64,000 bases of DNA, from the NCBI RefSeq assembly GCF_001949145.1, contig NW_019091444.1, positions 893,475-957,474 of the forward strand, in the 5' to 3' direction. The stretch's first letter is position 1. The number at the start of each line of letters is the position of its first letter. The notes under the pieces are model-generated. The model had not been told where the DNA came from. It saw only the letters and a program-made list of their open reading frames with translations, and did no database searches. Origin of the DNA: Acanthaster planci. Taxonomy: Eukaryota > Echinodermata > Asteroidea > Valvatida > Acanthasteridae. The position numbers were made by a program, and so were the translations under genes. Positions 12,630 to 27,600 of the stretch are shown here, one piece after another.

Positions 12630-15600
12630 ATGTCAGCTAAGGCCATCAGAGAAGCAACGGGGAAGAACTTGCTGCAGAAGCATCTGCAGTGCGACAGGGT
12701 CGCACCCAACAGGTGGGCCACCGTTACCGAGGAGGTGGACTGGGATCAGCTGACCTCTCAGCACCCCTGGCTGCTCACCGAGGTAAGTCAACAGATGATG
12801 CCGGGCGATTCCAACATGTGTTAGAATGGATTTCAAATTTCATGCGTGTCCATCATTTTTCACTGGCAGAAATTAAAGGTGAACGAATGCCATCTATCAG
12901 GAGTTTACATGCACAATGGTAATTCACTATTTTAGAATATCAACAAGACATTTAATATTTCTCTGCCTTAAAATTTTTTGGAGACTTGACACTTTATTAG
13001 GAAAACAGCTGCAGGTTCTTCTGCATTCATTTGGTGCTTTTTAAAGTTTCTGGAATCAAATTTCAGAGAAACGGAGTCAGTCCCTCGTGGGAATCAAATC
13101 TTTGATAAGGTTGATGCAGGATTTGATTTCCAGGAATCCAGTAACCATGGTAATGCTATCATTCATCATTTGTAGAGGCCCCCACCAATGGCAGAAAGCA
13201 TTGCTACAACTATAACAGTGCTACTGTTTTAAGACAGTTGCTTCGTGCCAATCTCAATGCATTGCTGTCGGCCATTAGAGGGGGCCGGAAGAAATGTCCA
13301 GTGAAAGTTGGCAGGATTCATCTATACGGTCGACAAGCTACATGTAGACACAAGTCTGTTCTCTTCCCATGTCGAAAACTGTCTGGTACTGTTCCACCAA
13401 ATTTATGTCTTGAAGCCTTTTTTTTTTCCAACGTGCAGTTGTATATGTACCGTTCGCGTTCTCGCACAGTAGCATGATGCACAGCCTGTGTGCATGAGCG
13501 CAGTTAGGGCATGGCTGCCGGAATCTGATATCATGTTCAAGTGGTTTGACATTTTCAGCAGTCCCTCAATTTAGGTAATTGGATAGATTTGGGAAGTCCG
13601 TCTGATGCTTTCTGCTCAGCCAGTAATCAGGGCCAGCTCGAATCCTATTAGTCAATAACACAAGTGAAAATCTCACCTCTTGGAGTAGACTTGACCAAGT
13701 CTGTCATGCATTGCAGTCCTTCCCCATCAAAATTCAATGTGCTGGCATGCGCATGTGTATGAAGATAACAATCCCACATTGCAGATGGGTGTGCATCAGC
13801 TGTATTAGAATTTCAGTACAATTACTCAAGAGGAACCATGTAGGCCAAACTCAAATCAGCCTTTAGCATAGCATTGAATTGTCCACTGAACATGTTCAAA
13901 GGCTAGAACACTGACAAGACTGGCAGTGAAGTCTATTGCTCATTAGAGTACCGCATGCCAGTAATATCAATTTCCTAGTGCCTGCCGAGGTTAGGCTATG
14001 TATGAACTCTGCCGATCTGGTAAATGTTTTCATGCCAAGTGATAAGAACATGAAAGTGTTCATTTTGGTTTTTACAAAATGCATGCGACTGTTTGTTGAA
14101 GATACATTTTGTTTGCTTGATTTTTCGTACCAGTATGTTCACATGAAGATGTATAAAGCTGTGTGGATCGTGTACACGTGATATATATTCATGCACGTGA
14201 AGCTTTTATTTTTGTCCATTAATTTCTTCATCGTGCCAGCAGATTTGTTTTATGGTGCAGTTTGTCAACTCCCACCAATCAGGGGGACTTGTAGGAGAAT
14301 GCAAATTATCCATGCAGCAAACAAAACAGCCAGCAAAATGCAGTAATTATTTCCTCTCAGCTGCAGAAACCATGAAAAATGCTGGCACCCTCATCCAAAC
14401 TCCGAACGGTATACAATCACTGCTTCCGTTAAATACTGTCACACAGTTTTCAAATGCACAGCCTACATGTACATGTACATAGTGTATGTATATGTACATG
14501 AATGCTCATTGCGCTGAAAGTCTGGCGCATGTGCCTGATAATCACGTGACCATTCTGGAATTGTAATTGGCAAAATCAGAACTTAGCATATTGTGCGGTC
14601 TCTGCAGATAGCCAATATTACAAATCTCATTGTTTAGCAGAACCATTAGTATTCTTAAAAACAACAAAAAACCTAATGTAGAAAGCAAAAGTAATGATAA
14701 TTACAAACACTCTGAAATGAGGATAAATTTGGAAAGAAATTTGTGTTTGCTTTACGAATCTGCAATTGAGAATCCTTTGCGGTAAATGAAGCTCTAACAA
14801 GAAACATTTCAAAGCAAGGTCACAAATGTGCTAACTGAAAATGCTGTGAATCATTGTTCAAACTCCAAAGATTTAAATGAAAGCCACGCCCCCTCCCTTT
14901 CCCAGGCCCATTTCCTACCTAAATATCAAGCATAATCAAACGCACGCTGCGCCTGCTGTGTGTAAGTCATTTACTGAATGCACGGGCAATTTGACAATTT
15001 TACGCTGAAGTGAGTTTTGCCAAATGTTTCGGATCCAATTTTTCTCACCTGTCATCCATGGATTATTAGTTAATACACTTCGTATGTATACTGTTGGGGT
15101 CATTTTCTGAAATGATAAAATACTTTTTCGTAATAATTTGAAGCAGTCAGTTTTTCCTTTCTTCGTTTTTTGCCATTTGTTTCTTTTGGAGTAATTATTG
15201 TATAATTTATGATTAATTGCTTCAAATCTCCTGTTAAGTTTCTCTTCTGTTCATAATGCCATCCTGCTTTCAGATTTGTTTCCTTAGCCTGTGATAAAGG
15301 AATCACAGTATGTCTTGTGTTTGCAGTGTAAGGACTATCTCTGGTTGGGTTTCCACCCGAAATATCTGACCTTTGTACTCTATCTGTGTTGACCTCGGTT
15401 TTATTGTCAACCATCTGAACAGCTTCGCTGTTCGCTTAATTGAAAGTACACGATGTGACACCATGAAAATCCTTGGAAGCCGGGACGTTTTCTGACAAGG
15501 AAAGTTCTTTGCCTGGTTTAGAACTACTGGTGGGATTTACATTTAATTTGAAAAAGGTTGAAAACTTCCCTGCACCATTAACCTGTGTCTGTCTCACCCT

Positions 15601-18600
15601 CATCACGGCGTCATTCAAACAATGAATTGCACACAATGTAAATAGTTGACACAAAGTTCCGTTGATGAATTCATGGAATTCCTTTGATATGACCGAGCAG
15701 TAACGTGTTCTGAAAATCAGATTACATTTTACAGGCATTGTTTGCAATAAAAATGAACGCCAGATTGCTTCAATCAAAATGTCAAGCCTCTAAAAGGGGG
15801 CGGTTCCATTTAAATGTTTGGGAAAGTCAGTAAGTGGATTTGGAACTTTTTTCATTTAAACATGTTTAAACGTGTAATGGTTCCACCCTTTTTTAGAACT
15901 GCAACTTTTCACAATAACAGGTTTCAGGAAGTTTGTTTCATGAGCACAGATCCCTTAGCTAGTGCGATCATTTTAACACCGTGAGTCATATCATCTGACT
16001 TGCACGCAATGTTGAGAGTTGTCTGGCACATGTATCTTGGTTTGTCCCTAATAAGGTCTAATCGAATTATGAAATAATTTTATGATTTCTTGCAGATTGT
16101 AGAAATTGCTTATAAATTCTGCGCCAAATATGCAGGAATAGTTGGCCCCTGGGCAACTTGCTGCCGTTTTTTTTTCACTGAAATCAAAATTGGCAAATAC
16201 TGCTAATGAGATTTACAAGGCTGGGCGGCATCAGCGCAGCAAGAGGATTTCGTTACAGAATGTAGACACACAGGCCGCCACAAAGATACATGTACATGTA
16301 GGTTCACGTGGCGCTCTGCCAAGGGTCAGCATTTGGGCAGCCTGAGCCTGGAAATGAGATTGGAGTCGTTCCCCTCTCGAAAGATGATTGATTACCCCAG
16401 CAGACGTGTGTGCACTTGGCCAAACGTTGCTCCTTGGGCAAAGTGTACATGTAGATAAATGCCCCCAAAAGAAGATAAATGAGCTCGAGCCCGAAATGTC
16501 CATTCCGATCAGCAGGAGATTTTGTATGCTGGTATTGCAATGCGCTCGCTGAAAAAAAAAAACATTTTGTCACAGATGAACATGTTAAGGTTCACAACGA
16601 CGAGGAGGCCGGTGGGACCGTGCCCTCCCTCAAGAGAGGTTTTTTCCCCAATATGATCAGAAGCATTTTAATGCAAATATTCATTTCAAATATTCATACT
16701 CCCCCCCCGTGTTACAAAAAGCCTCTAAGTTTAGCCTCATGCCTGAAAAATGCCATAAAGACTACATTTACATAAAAAAAAGTTGGTTCAGGATCTGCTG
16801 TTGTGAGTACAGCACACACGAGTACTCTTCATACCAAAAGCAATGCATTCATTTTATGCCAGCCCTGAAAGGCAAACAAGCATGAGAGAGATAAGTAAAC
16901 AGAAAACAGCTGGTGTATACATACACGTAGGGTTTAACATCCAGTTAGGTTCTTTCGCTTCAATGGAAAAAAAAGGGAAAAAAATAATTCTTTTGAAAAC
17001 ATTTCTCTTGCATCTGTAATACGGCTGCATAGCATGGCACTTTTAATTTAACGCTGCTGATGAATTTCTCAAACCATCGTTTCAAAACATTGATTTTAGG
17101 GGGATTTCTTCTTTACAGTGACAAAGCTTGCGCCCGTGAACGCGTAAATAAATAGTTGCGTACCGTGGCATGCTAATTGCATTCTGACTGCAGCACTGTT
17201 GAGGTACGACCAGCCACGAGCCAGACGCGTGCATAAATGCAACGAACGACGGAGCAACGGGTGTATCATATGTGACTACCTGAGCAAGATATTCACAGCC
17301 CGGGGCTAATATGTATTGATTTTTTTAGTGTGGACTCTCTTTCGGTCCGTCTGTTCCTGTTTTTCAGGAGGCTGTTTGGCATGGGAACTGATGCTCAGGT
17401 TTTTATGGACCAGACAAGCTGGAAATTGGCTTGAAACATATCTGCTGAGCAGTAAAAATCAGTTTCAAGTTACGCACTAACACCTTCGGTAGTGTAGAGA
17501 TTTTCTTGCTGGTAACTTTTCATTTATCTCTCTTGTGGAGGTGCCACTACGTCTGTGGGATTTTTTTGTGTGTGCCTCCCCTGTTAAAGAAAAGGAAATG
17601 TAAAGGCTGGACTAATATTTGGGCAACGCAATTCGAAAGTGGAAATTTGTCACACTTTGACTGACCTCATTTTCGTTAGTAGTTCGACAACAAAAAAACA
17701 TTTTCAAAGCTTTAAAGTGAAACTAATAAATAAATGTTACCTTTGTTTGCACTTCCGTTTTCGAAAAAACCTGTCGTTGTTCATGAATTATTGTTACAAT
17801 GAGGTCAGTAACAGCATGACTATATCAACTTCTGAAAGGAATTGTCCTGCATCCCCTGGCCTCAGAAATTTCCCCCCAAAAAATTCGTTGAAACATCACC
17901 AAGACTGCAGAAGACTGTACTACCCTTGGCCTACCATTGGCCTGGTTTGATGAACAAACTATGCAGCAAGGACCCATGCATGCATCAAGGTATCACCTGA
18001 TTTGAACTCTTATCAGTTGGCGTGATATTTTAAGCCCCACCAGATCTAACTTTAGAGCAAGATAAGGTGTAAATATGGATAGGACCTATTTAGAGTCGCT
18101 AGAAAAGGCAACCCTCAAGTTATGATGATACAGTGTGCTTTGGTGATGAAATTGAACTATGAAGTTCAAAAGTTTAGACCATTTCACATTTCTTGCGAGG
18201 ACACTAACTGAAATTGGGCCATTGGATATATCTGAGTTATTTATAGAGAAGTGTTCCTCACTTTGCATTCATACACTTCATTGAATATCGACAGAGTCCA
18301 TGACTGTACTTTTTATAGCAATCTGATAACACAAATAAAATGAAATTAGCAGAATAAATTGAGTAAAATTTGGACTCTGACTTTCCCATGTATAATAATA
18401 ATAATTTACTTTTTGAATCGTAAGATACATTATTCTGTCACTTTTCATTTAAATCTGCTTGAAACAAGCTTACATAGTGCAAGTTTTCCCGTCTCCCTTT
18501 TCATAAATTTTTGCATTTGATTGTTGAAATACGGAAAATGAGATTCACTAATCGATCAGATACTCGGATATTCAGCACAGCCCTAAGGATTGACAAAATA

Positions 18601-21600
18601 ACTGTGAGAGGTTGGAAAATGCGTCAGCTTTGGTCTACATGTTGCACTCTGCACACAGAGGGTACGAGTAACTAAAGAGACATCAAGACACTCGCACTAA
18701 ACAACATCATTCCTCCTGATACATGTACTTGTATTTGTAGGGCCCTTGTGGGTATTATGAGGTCGGTGTAGAAATCTCTCCTCGCAAACGGACCCCGATT
18801 TCCTTGAAGAGCCCCCTCTCCCAATCATCCCTGATGCAGTTTCTCTCTGTCCGCCTTCTCACAGCGCCTGGTGGTGAAACCGGATCAGTTGATTAAGCGA
18901 AGAGGGAAGCTCGGCCTCATCAAGGTGGGCGTCGATTTGGGAGGCGTCAAGGAATGGCTGTCAACGAGACTGGGGAAGGAGTTTGCCGTAAGTTTATGTT
19001 TGCGGTCCCCTTCTGTTCCTTTGTTCCTCCCCGACTTTAATAGAAATGGGTTACTAAAATCCTTGAAATTGCACCTTTGTGTTTCAATTAACCTTTTTTT
19101 AGGTTTTTGTTTTGTTATTTTTAATCTGTATTTGGGGGCCTTTTGGGGGTTTTATGCTAATATGAATTTGCATATTCAAGAGTGTTATCCTGGATTTACA
19201 GAACACCAAGAGTGCCCTCACCTGTCTGGGAAAGCTTGGTCAAATCCGGGTATTTGAAAAAGTGCACTTTACAGTTCACTCAACTCCAAAAAGATTTCAA
19301 ACAGTTGTCACATTGAAGAAGAGTTTAAACATGCACAAAGAAGTGATTCTTAGAAGATTTCATTGCATGGGTCCTTTAAACTTTTCAGAACACTCTCCAA
19401 AACAGCTCTTTCTTTTCTGTTTGCTTTAACTGGAGGATGCGGTTCATATTTTATCGTAGTGTCTTCAAGTCACCATCACTGATTTATTTTCGTCCCGAGT
19501 CGCCAGCCCTCATTTTTTTTTTGATTCGCACTTTTTGACAGATCGGCGAGGCCAAAGGGAAGCTGAATAATTTCATCATCGAGCCGTTCATCCCCCACCA
19601 GCCCGCCGATGAGGTCTACGTCTGCATCTACTGCCAGCGGTCGTGCGACGTCATCCTGTTCCACCACGAGGGAGGGGTGGACATCGGGGATGTGGACGCC
19701 AAGGTGAGGCTAGTTCTGCAATCGCGCTTCCTGAAGCTACGGCTATGTGTGGTTGCACGAATGTGTAATAATCTTGACCTAGCCGCAGACACAAGATTCG
19801 GCCCCATTCCTAATGCGGCTGTGCATTCTGGAGATGCTTGCCGCAGATACGATGTCAGTTCAAATCCAGCCGTGTGATCTCGATTCACTGTGTTTGTGTT
19901 CTTGTGCAAGATAGTTTATTGCAACTCGTGGTCCTCTTCTCACACTGCCTGAGGCCAGACGGAATTGTGCAAAGCTGGAGATGACCAACAATGTAAACAA
20001 TTCTCTAAATTTAATCCCATCATGTATGAAAAGTTGTCACCTACAGCCAACTTGCATTCGAAAACTGTTCCTCAGGAGGACAGTTTTCCTATGTTTTTGA
20101 AATAAAAAGTAATCACGTCATATTCTGTTTGATTTTGTGGTGGCTTTTGATTCAAGGCTGTGAAATATGAAGTTGGGCTCTCCGAAGATCTGACAGCCAG
20201 CACCGTGAAGGAGAAGCTGCTTGCCAAAGTTCCATCTGAAAAACAGGAGTAGGTGGCTTTGAAAAAAAAAATGACAATATAGAGCATTTTCCTCCTTTCT
20301 AAGATGGTTATAAGCAATGGAAATAGTCCTAGATATGGTTTATATTGCACTGGTAACAGTACTCGAGCGATTTTAGTTATGAGTTGCTTGTGCACATCAA
20401 AATGAAAAATATGTAGCATGTGCATTCTATAATCTCTATAATGTCGAACTGACAACTGCAAACGCAGAAATAGGGGATAAAACTAAAATGTGCATGCAGG
20501 CTTTGTAAGTCTTGTCTTCAGGTTACACTTCAATCATTTCTGGTTATAGAAATTTGAGATGATGTTTCCCTTCATCCCACAGCATGATTGCCAAGTTTGT
20601 GGAGGCTTTGTACCAGCAATATAGAGATCTGTTCTTCACTTACTTGGAGATTAACCCGCTAGGTATGTAGACCGTCATTGTGCCTCCCTCACTGCCATGC
20701 CCCGCCCACTTTGTGGAAGCTTCATTTACTGAAGTGCTGTCCAGAACATCAGCGTCAGATTGATAGCGGGAACGGTTGACGGAGTTGTACCAGCGAAAGA
20801 CCAGCACAAACAAGACATGGTGTATTTCTGTTTGACTGTTCATCCAGACCCTAACTTGCTTCAAGAGAAAAAGCCATTTTATTTTGCATGAAGGTTTCTC
20901 CCAGTAGTGAAGCATCCAAATACCCTCGGCACAATTTCCCGGAACATATCACGGCAACAGGGGTCATGGTATCTGTGAAATTCCAAACTTAGAAAAAAGG
21001 TCATTTGTAAACTTCTTTAGAAAGACAATTTGGTCACTTTTTTATGGTAGCACAGGGATGATATGGAATTCACTTCCGACTTTTTCGTTCATCGTTGCGC
21101 ACGTTAACCCTAACGGCTAAGCATGTTGTTTGGCTCGCACTACACAGTACTACAAAATACTAAGTAATAGTCTGAGCCTGAAGGACCTAGCGCTACAGAT
21201 TACTACTTCTGGCTAGGTTACTTCCATTGTTACTTGTACAGAGAACAATAAAGCCATGCATTCGTAGTGCCTCAGCACTGAATGATACATTGTCTTTTCT
21301 ATTTTATCTTATGGCTTCAGAGAACAATAAGGTCACGTCCTCTTACAAGGGACAGGACTGAATACTACGTTTTACTACATCTAGTAATTCCTAGTACTAT
21401 GTAGGGTTAGAGTCAATATTAATAAGTAGATTGGGTGTTCTTTCATTCGTTGAGATTGGTTTTTGGTCAGCTTATGTAGGATGTTGTGCACTGGGTACGG
21501 TTTGTTCCAAGTTCCAAATGAAAACGTGCGTCCTTTTGTCCTTGTACAGTTGTGACCGACAAGGTCTACGTGCTTGACTTGGCTGCCAAGATTGACGCCA

Positions 21601-24600
21601 CGGCCGAATTCATCTGCAAGGCCCAGTGGGGCGATATCGAGTACCCCCCGCCCTTTGGGCGGGAGGCCTTCCCCGAGGTAAAGTTGTTGGGGAGAGCTTT
21701 TTTACCCCTTGCAGGGTTTGACCGTTAGAAAAATCTAGAGACAGTTTCCAGTTTGTCTTGTAGGAAGAGCAGAAACAATTTGCTGTGGCCTCTCAGCTTT
21801 CTAGAGTTCTCTGTGGACTTAATGAGCGCTAAGTTGGTAAAAGATAAAGTTTTGTACCCCTGGTTGACAAGTGCAAACCGGTTTATTTTTCCCAACTTTT
21901 CTTCAAATGAAGCTCATATCAGATGACTCCAGTGTAAAATCTCAACAAGATGAATCAATACTGTATTTTGAGTTAGCCAGCTCATTGGTACATTATATGG
22001 ACTGGTGAATCGGCTAATGTTGTAACGACATTTTTACCAGTTCAAGCTCTTGTACAAAAAGGAACAGAAATTTCTGTTCCAAAGAAAAGGCAAACTCTAC
22101 AGGGAGGCCTTACAAAGAATGTCTCACTTGGCAAGTTATATTCATTTGTTTGGCACTGTCTGTCAAGTGCTGTGCCTCTTACTTATCGACTGGTACCCTG
22201 TTTTCACCGTCAAAGTGGTACACAGTATCACTTGGAAATTTTGCACGTCCACTGCATGAAGAGTAGCTGTGATGCAAGTGTCTTCCCTGGTAACCTGCCT
22301 TCTTTGGCGTTTGATGTGCATAGGAGGCCTACATTGCTGACTTGGATGCCAAGAGCGGCGCCTCCCTCAAACTGACCATCCTGAATCAGCATGGGCGGAT
22401 CTGGACCATGCTGGCTGGGGGCGGGGCCTCGGTGATATACAGGTATTGTTTCCTTCTCTTTCTGGTTTGGAAACCTAGAGCCTGCCTGGCAGAGTGGCCG
22501 TTGCTAGCCTGAGGAAAGGTAGAGACAAGAAACATGGAAGGGGAGACAGCCAAGACAGATTTCCCAAAATGCATTAGGTGCCTGGCCACAAAATCCAATC
22601 CAACACTCAGTTGCCAGATCATCAGTTACTGTTTTTACAAAAACTTTGCCCAGATTGTGTCACTTGTCTGAATTCTGTTTCAGTACCTCAGTGTGCTTAA
22701 AATTACCTCTTGAAGTTCCAAGTTCCAAGGCCACTTTCCTTCATGCTGATTACACCTGTTAAAAATCTTCAAGTCCTTTGGAACATTTTTGAGAAGGCTT
22801 CAAAGCCAAAATGAAGACAGTAGAATCTATGATATCTATCTATTTATATTTTTTAAACACACTCCTTTTTGGGGGGGCTTGTCATCTGTAATTTGTATTT
22901 GACCTTTGACCTTCAGCGACACAATCTGTGACCTGGGAGGGGCCAAGGAGCTTGCCAATTATGGCGAGTATTCAGGAGCGCCCAGTGAGCAGCAGACCTA
23001 CGAGTATGCCAAGACGATACTCAGCCTGATGACTCGTGAGAAACATCCGGACGGCAAGGTGCTGATCATCGGCGGAGGCATCGCCAACTTCACGAACGTG
23101 GCCGCCACTTTCAAGGTACGTAATCCAACCTAATCGATGTGCAAGCCAACTTGTGTCACTTTGAAGAAACTATGTAACTTCATGCACAAAGCTACCACAT
23201 CACATGTATACATATACACAGGGGAACACATGGCCTAGTGATAAGGGTTTGTAAGTTGCGATCCTGGGGTCGGGGGTTCAAATTCTAGCAGGTGGTTTTG
23301 TATTGTAATCTCGGGCAAGTCGCTTCACCCCTATGTGCCTCTTTCCACCCAGGAGTAAACGGGTACCTCTGAGGGCCGATATGGTGATTATGTTTAGCCG
23401 TTGTGTGATCGCCTTTTAATGACAAATACTGTCAGTATTGTGCAACTTACAAATGCTTCGATGTCAATTTATTACCAGGTAAATTCCAATTACACAAACG
23501 GTCACTAGCATTTTTTCTCATTTTGTATGTAGTTGGTCTCAAGATGAGTTACACCATTTCATGTTTGACCTGTGTTCAGTTGAGCGGCCAGATGACATCA
23601 TCTTCTCAACAGAGGAAGTAATTTTTTTTTTTTTCCAATTGTCTCCTTGATCAGGGCATCGTCAGGGCTCTCAAAGAGTACAAGGCCAAGCTGATTGAGT
23701 ACGGCGTGTCCATTTTCGTCCGGAGGGGTGGTCCCAACTACCAGGAGGGGCTGAGGGTGATGAGAGAATTGGGTAAGACAGTGACTTGACCTTTGAAGTA
23801 AATGTACCCGGTGGAAGACGACCACTGTCGCCATCCACTGTGCATTGCTTCTAATTGGGAATTTTTCATGTCGTTAAGAACGAAGTGCAGCTCTGCCATG
23901 ATAATCTAAATGGCATTTTGATTGCAACTATAAACGTGAGTGATCAACTCAACCTGGTCTTTTAGTGCTCACACCCATTTATATACCCATCTTCAAACTC
24001 ATTGACAAACGGAAGAATTGAATTCTTTTCACAAGTAGTACAGGAATTGCACCTATGCAAACACACTCCCAACATGTCCATGATTTCTTTTCACTTGGTA
24101 GGGAGCTCGCTCGGTGTCCCCATGCACGTCTTTGGCACGGAGACCCACATGACCGCAATCGTCGGCATGGCGCTGGGCAAACGCGACATCCCTTCCGTCC
24201 CGACAGAAAAGGACCAGACCACGGCCAGTTTCTTGCTTGCCGGAAGCGCTGTGAGTGGCCTTGTCCATCTCAAGATGTCGATTAATGTTATTACATTATA
24301 TCACGCGTCAGTTTTGATTCAGATGACTTCCAAATTCCGCCTTGTCACTCATATCGGTGCTGATTTAAATTTGATTGTATTTATACCATACGTATTCGTG
24401 AGTTAATTTGTCACTGATGACCTTTTTGTCTCCCCTCGCTGATCATAAAAGTTCAAAAAGACCGTTGAGATTCCTGAAAGAGTAAGTAGGCCTGACTGAG
24501 ATGTTTCCCTCTGAATTTTCCCTTCTGAACCCCCAACCTTGTCCTTCTCACCGAGATGCTGGCTCCTCGCCCTTTATTTCCGTTTTTAGTCTGGTCCAGT

Positions 24601-27600
24601 AGATTGATCTTGGCTGACTTATCCATTTACCACCGTAAGAACGCACTTGCAGGAGTGGCACCATACTTTGTGTTGCATGTAATGAAAAATTCAAGTTGCT
24701 AAAGAATTTTTATTGAACTCTGAACGCATTATTGGCTGAAGGAATATGGAGCGTTTTGGGAGAGGTCAAAAAATCTTTGTTGAAAATGTCAAGATAATGT
24801 GCTGTGTCCAAAAGTCTTGACTATGGCTAGCAAAGATACATACATGTATGTCTATATTAAGTGGCTGAAGCCACAAGTCAGCGACTTCAATAGGAACCTG
24901 TGTAATTTCCAGTCGTAGCCATAACTTTCAGACTTCAAAGCATTCACATCACTTTTGTGCTCATTCAGTGGAAAATTTGTCCCACATGCATGTTCTACAT
25001 GTGTGCACCGTTAGTGCAATCAACCAACCAGTGCATTATTGGTGCCTACCACGTACATGTACATGTTGCATGTTGTATCCGTGATGAATGTCAAAGTAGC
25101 CAGTAATTTACGTCTCATGAAACAATCGTCTCCATGTGTACTATTAAACCCTCCCTCCATTTGTAAAATTTTAGTAGAATTGCACAAGCTATGTAAAAGA
25201 CGAGTACGAGTGTTCTGGTGGTGGCACCATGTAGTAAAATTGTATGATTGTCTTATTTCTCTCGCTTTTTGTTGTTTCTTTATATTTGTGTTAAATAGCC
25301 AAAGCTGTAGTCGAGACCTCTCACTAGTCCAGTCACCGGTTTTAAGACCAACAATGACAAAGGAATGCTTTTGTCACAGTTTCATTTTGAATAGCTTTTG
25401 ACTCGGCTGACAACTTGTGATGGACTTGACAAAAGCCATGGGAACCACTACAAGTGAATAGCATGTAGTGGGATCTTCCTCTGAGCAGTTACTTGTAAAG
25501 GGATGAATAAAAATGTCATAGCTTGCAGGGTCCAATTTCATCGTATTTCTCCACAAATTTCTGTCCTCTGCGAAGTTTCGACGAGAACCAGTCACAGCAA
25601 TTATATATTTCATGATATACATTAGCTGGTAACCTGGCGCTGCTGAGCAAGTGTCTTCCTTGCTCACTGGTTGCTTTTAAGAGCAGCCTTCAAGAAACTG
25701 TTTAAGAGTTAATGTCAGAATTGACAAGTCTACAGAAATTCCAAAACTTGCTCAGCTTAGCTTAAAGCATTCCTTAAAGTGATTTCGTTGAAAGAATTGA
25801 GGTTTTTCACATGCTATTAAGCCATGACAGAAATATTGGCTTTTTGGCTGTGGCTTTGTATCGGTCCTCTGTAGTAGCCATAGCCTTAGAGAGCGATTTC
25901 AGATTCATCCACACTGTATTTGTGTACATTTTAATGTGCCATTCTTCAAGCATTAAAACTTCTATTGGTCCACTGACTGTTCTTTGGCAGGATAAGCCTC
26001 CAACCAAGCCTTCTTCCAGCACCGCAAACTCTGCGAGCAGTACGCCCTCTAGTGACAACAGTGGTCTCGGCCAAGCAACTGGGGGGAATGTCGCAGGCGG
26101 CGATGCAAGCTCTCAGAAGCCACTGTTCACCAATAAGACAAAGGTTCGTGTGGAATCACAGCATTGCAAAAGACTTCTTCAAGCGGCTCGTGCCCAAGCC
26201 CACAGCTTTAGCAATCAGTTTTTGAAATGGTCAAGACTAGTGATCTTATTTTCCCGTGAGAATGCACATCTTGTGATTTTTTTTCTGGTCTAATCTGTTC
26301 AGAGCTTGCTGTACGGTATGCAGCCACGAGCCGTCCAAGGCATGCTGGACTTTGACCATTCCTGCCGACGTGAAGAGCCCTCGATTGTCGGCATGGTGTA
26401 TCCGTTCAGGTACGGGTTCTTCAAAGTTTTCATTCTTTGGAGTGCTGAAATACACTCTAGTATGTTTGGATCCTGTTGGTAATTTCTACACACTGCAGTC
26501 TCAAGCCAAGGGGTGTATGGAGGTTGTGTCCATGAGCAAGACATTTTACAACAAGTTTCAGGTCTCTGCTCATAATCCCACCCATTGATCGATAGGAATA
26601 GTTACATTGCACGTTAGTGACGAACAATCGATGGCCTGTTTTTTACCTTCCTAATAAAATACCCTTGAATATTTTCTGCAATAAAAGTTGTTTTTGTGTC
26701 GTTCCAGTGGTGACCACAAACAGAAGTTCTACTGGGGCCATCGGGAGATCCTCATCCCCGTCTATAAAAGCATGGAGACAGCCATGAAGACACATCCAGA
26801 CGTGGACACCCTGATCAACTTTGCCTCACTCCGGTCGGCGTACGACAGCACCATAGAGACGATGGAGTACCCACAGGTCAGTCGACAACAGCGAGAACAA
26901 TTCTCGTTAGCCTTTTCCGAGTTACTTGTAGGGCCAGGCTGGACACAGGATTTGCCATTTTGCGCCTGTCTCGTTTCTCTGTGGTCTGCCTTTGCTGCGC
27001 AGCATCTAACGTGTGCATTTTAAGATGAGTAGGAGGCACATCACGTGGTTTCTCTCGAACAGTTTTAAAACTACAGTTTTTTAACTTTGGAGGCATGGAT
27101 TTTTCCTGATACCAGAATTTTTTGTCGGGTTTTTCCAGATTTCAGGATTTTTTGCTGAACAGTCTCTTTTAACTTCTTGAAAATCCTGAGTTTACCGCTA
27201 ATCTGTGTTTACATCCAAAAAAGTGATGTAAGGCTAGAAATTGGTATTCAGCCTGGCAAACATATATGTTTACCATAGACTCTACAGTACTTTGGATCAC
27301 CTCTGGTGGTCATTTTATGGATATTTTATTTTTCTCTAATCTCACTCCTGTGGAGGTGTTTGTAATCTGGAGAGAGCTGCTCATTGAGTTTGAGTTGGGA
27401 AGGGACAAGGTATGGCTCAAGTGACAAATCACTTCATTTGACTTCAGACTTGCCAAAATCTGGCCAAAAACAGAAGCCAGAGGTCCGAGTCTCTGAGGCG
27501 AGTCGATAGAAAAGAAAGACGTAACCGGAAGAGGGAAGGATTCTTGAGTTGCCATGGTTAATTCAATGATATTTTTGTGCACAGATTCGTACAATTTCCA

